A stretch of 6,110 nucleotides of DNA from Candidatus Heimdallarchaeota archaeon (GTDB lineage Archaea; Asgardarchaeota; Heimdallarchaeia; Heimdallarchaeales; Heimdallarchaeaceae): contig JAGLTP010000535.1 of assembly GCA_023135215.1 (NCBI GenBank), forward strand, positions 1 to 6,110, written 5' to 3'. The notes beneath the pieces are model-generated. The model was not told the origin of the DNA. It made no database searches and saw only the letters and a program-made list of their open reading frames with translations. The stretch's first letter is position 1, and each line of letters opens with the position of its first letter. Shown here in pieces: positions 4,241 through 6,110 of this stretch. The translations under genes were made by a program, and so were the position numbers.

Positions 4241-5668
4241 ATGACAGATTCTTATGATTTAATCATTATCGGAGGAGGATCAGCGGGTTTAATGGCTTCA
4301 GAAATAGCTAAAAATTTCGGTACTAAAATGTTGTTAGTTGAAGCAGAACGAATTGGTGGAGATTGCACTTGGACTGGATGTGTGCCCAGTAAATCAATAT
4401 TGTATAGTTCATCGCTTATTAGAAAAGCTCAGAAAGCAAAGGATCTTGGTTTTGTAAAAGGGAAACTTGAGGTTAGCTTTGATTCTATTAAGGCTTATAC
4501 TGACAAGATAGTAAAAGACATTTACGAAGAAGAATCTCCCAAAGCTTTGAAAGCTAAAGGTATTGAAACCATCATTGGTGAAGCTCAATTCATTTCCCCA
4601 AAAGAAATTAGAATTAATGGTAAGATTTTCAAATCTAAGAAATTCATTATTGCAACGGGAGCACAGCCTTTTATCCCTTCTGAATTCATTGAAGGTCTTG
4701 ATAAAGTACCATTCTTAACATCAAACAATATTTTTGATTTAGAGGAGCTTCCAAAGCACCTAATTGTTATGGGAGGAGGTCCAATTGGATGTGAACTAAG
4801 TCAAGCTTTTGTTCGATTAGGCTCAAAAGTAACTCTGGTCGATATGCAAGACAGAATCCTTCCTAACGATGATCCTGGAGCTAGTGAGATTCTATTCGAG
4901 ATTTTAAGAGAAGAAGGGGTTGAGATACATCTTGGAGAGCCAATCATTCAAGTTGAAGAAACTTCGTCAAATGGAGTTAAAATCTTTCTTAAATCTGGAA
5001 AAAAAATAGATGGTACTCATCTTCTTATTGCTGTTGGAAGACAACCTAATTTAGAATCTTTAAACTTGCTAGCCGCTGGAGTAGAAACAGAAAAAGGTTT
5101 CATTAAAGTGGATACGAAACTTAGAACCACTCAAAAGAACATTTTTGCTGCAGGGGATTGTTCCAGCCAATATCAGTTTACCCATATTGCAGGATACCAA
5201 GGATATATTGCTGCAAGAAACGCTCTATTGCCTTTCAAGAGTAGAGGGATACTGAATTATGTTCCATGGACAACTTTCACAGATCCAGAAGTTGCTTTTG
5301 TAGGAATCCCAGATCTGTTTAATGGTTTGAAAGATGGGAAATACAAAGAAGCAGTTTTTCCTTTGAATAAAGTAGATAGAGCAAGAACAGATTCATCTAC
5401 TTCAGGATTTCTGAAAGTCTATTCAACAGCTAGAAGAAAAATAGTAGGAGCGACAATCGTATCACCGAATGCAGGAGAGATGATTCATGAGTGGATTCTA
5501 GCTTTGCATAATAAAATCTCCTTAGCTGGACTCGCAAATGCAATTCACGTTTATCCTACTTACTCTATAGGTACTCAACAACTTACTAGCGAAATCTTGC
5601 AGGGGAAGTATTTTAGTGGGATTCTAGGTAAAATCATTCGATTTATCTCCAAGCTGTATACAATTTGA
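4241..5668 (+). CDS. FAD-dependent pyridine nucleotide-disulfide oxidoreductase (mercuric reductase / lipoamide dehydrogenase-like)
   Basis: A 475-residue class I flavoprotein disulfide reductase of the usual length. FAD-binding DLIIIGGGSAGLMASE (6-21) is followed by the redox-active pair in GGDCTWTGCVPSK (39-51; Cys42 and Cys47). ATGAQPFIP (138-146) is the second conserved motif. The nucleotide-binding fold is LIVMGGGPIGCE (174-185), and its second strand ends in an acidic VTLVD (Asp201), favouring NAD(H) over NADP(H) by family rules. AVGRQPN (264-270) and IFAAGDC (301-307) close the FAD site. The dimerisation domain ends with IHVYPTYSI (435-443). In lipoamide dehydrogenase this motif is H-x-H-P-T-x-S-E; here Tyr replaces the catalytic His and Ile replaces the Glu, so lipoamide dehydrogenase activity is unlikely. 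Mercuric reductase is also not shown, because the N-terminal heavy-metal domain and C-terminal Cys pair are missing. It fits the broad 'mercuric reductase-like' group whose electron acceptor is mostly unknown. The start is ATG 4241; an in-frame TTG at 4229 adds four residues and is not preferred. Confidence 0.88.
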   Translation: MTDSYDLIIIGGGSAGLMASEIAKNFGTKMLLVEAERIGGDCTWTGCVPSKSILYSSSLIRKAQKAKDLGFVKGKLEVSFDSIKAYTDKIVKDIYEEESPKALKAKGIETIIGEAQFISPKEIRINGKIFKSKKFIIATGAQPFIPSEFIEGLDKVPFLTSNNIFDLEELPKHLIVMGGGPIGCELSQAFVRLGSKVTLVDMQDRILPNDDPGASEILFEILREEGVEIHLGEPIIQVEETSSNGVKIFLKSGKKIDGTHLLIAVGRQPNLESLNLLAAGVETEKGFIKVDTKLRTTQKNIFAAGDCSSQYQFTHIAGYQGYIAARNALLPFKSRGILNYVPWTTFTDPEVAFVGIPDLFNGLKDGKYKEAVFPLNKVDRARTDSSTSGFLKVYSTARRKIVGATIVSPNAGEMIHEWILALHNKISLAGLANAIHVYPTYSIGTQQLTSEILQGKYFSGILGKIIRFISKLYTI

Positions 5669-5681
5669 AATCTATAATTCG

Positions 5682-6110
5682 CTAGTGTTCACCTTTTAAA
5701 AATTCCTTATTAGATTGCAGATTAGCAATGAAACTTTTAACCCAATTCATTTCAGCATCTATTAACTCTAAAGGACGCTCAAGTAGTGCAAGTTTTCTAT
5801 AATTTATTAGTTCATCTTTAGATTTCTTTAGAGAATCCTTTAATATGTCCAAACGTCTTTGACAGGAAAATAAGTATTTTTCAAGACATTCAATTGCATC
5901 TTTGGGATCAAGTAAATGCATATATGCTATTCCTAACTCGAATGGTGAAATTTGTTTAGAGTTTTCAGATAATAATGCATTGATTTTTTCTTTCAATACT
6001 CTTCTACCCGTTCTAGTTATTGAATAAATTACTCTACTACGTCCTCTAACAAGTCTTTTTCTACTTCGGACATAATCCTCTTCTTCTAATCTTTTCAGAA
6101 CATAATATAT
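5682..6110 (-). CDS. PadR-family transcriptional regulator (N-terminus beyond window)
   Basis: The minus strand is open from the window end to the TAG at 5682-5684, giving 142 residues with no start inside the window that suits the family. The first visible residues, IYYVLKRLEEEDYV, are the end of the recognition helix and following turn of the PadR winged helix. Next come a very basic wing (RSRKRLVRGRSR) and VIYSITRTGRRVLKEKI, matching the family's R-x-Y-Y-x-[IL]-T-x-x-G-x-x. The C-terminal ~95 residues are helical: PFELGIAYMHLL, then a coiled-coil-like stretch (about CLEKYLF to LINYRK), ending in ALLERPLELIDAEMNWVKSF, the typical dimerisation helix. About 40-50 N-terminal residues are expected to be missing. 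PadR proteins usually repress a nearby gene in response to small molecules; the target here cannot be seen. It converges on the FAD oxidoreductase with only 13 bases between the stops, so each transcript probably terminates inside the other gene. Confidence 0.85.
   Translation of the reverse strand: MYYVLKRLEEEDYVRSRKRLVRGRSRVIYSITRTGRRVLKEKINALLSENSKQISPFELGIAYMHLLDPKDAIECLEKYLFSCQRRLDILKDSLKKSKDELINYRKLALLERPLELIDAEMNWVKSFIANLQSNKEFLKGEH

Noticed and set aside
5682..5996. Complete 104-residue gene starting at TTG 5996
   Set aside because: The frame stays open upstream to the window end and encodes the rest of the PadR winged helix, so the TTG is an internal Leu codon.

Overview
The window is AT-rich and looks archaeal. 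Genes are preceded by AT-rich TATA-like boxes, Shine-Dalgarno sequences are mostly weak or absent, and one short gene has its TATA-like box centred about 25 bases before its start codon, as expected for a leaderless archaeal transcript. Two winged-helix regulators of archaeal/bacterial type (ArsR-like and PadR-like) are present. An uncultured archaeon, possibly an Asgard lineage, is my guess. No rRNA, tRNA or other lineage marker is present to settle this.

Layout, left to right. Bases 1-78 hold the N-terminus of a minus-strand gene with a clear signal peptide or membrane anchor, which runs off the window. A 73-residue conserved-type small protein lies at 321-542 (minus). The 370-base gap 543-912 holds three things: a TATA-like box for the small gene, a decayed minus-strand copy of the last ~25 codons of a diacylglycerol-kinase-like gene (656-735), and a cluster of four TTCGAA palindromes with flanking GAATATTG repeats just before the next gene. 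At 913-2178 (plus) is a C45-type autoproteolytic acyltransferase/amide hydrolase. It converges on an ArsR-like winged-helix regulator (2287-2961, minus). Upstream of the regulator on the same strand is an intact diacylglycerol-kinase-family lipid kinase (3044-4096, minus) with an unusual Trp-rich C-terminal tail. Divergent from the kinase is a mercuric-reductase/lipoamide-dehydrogenase-type FAD disulfide oxidoreductase (4241-5668, plus). It ends 13 bases from a convergent PadR-family regulator (5682-6110, minus) whose N-terminus is cut by the window end.

How the parts fit. No pathway is evident that joins all genes. The most notable structure is that the C45 hydrolase and ArsR-like regulator lie between two same-orientation copies of the kinase 3' end: one belongs to the intact kinase, the other is a frameshifted remnant. 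That is the geometry left either by an old tandem duplication of the kinase followed by replacement of one copy's body, or by insertion of a cassette at the kinase 3' end. The C45 gene also has the densest operator-like sequence in the window, and the ArsR-like neighbour is a plausible but unproven candidate to bind it.
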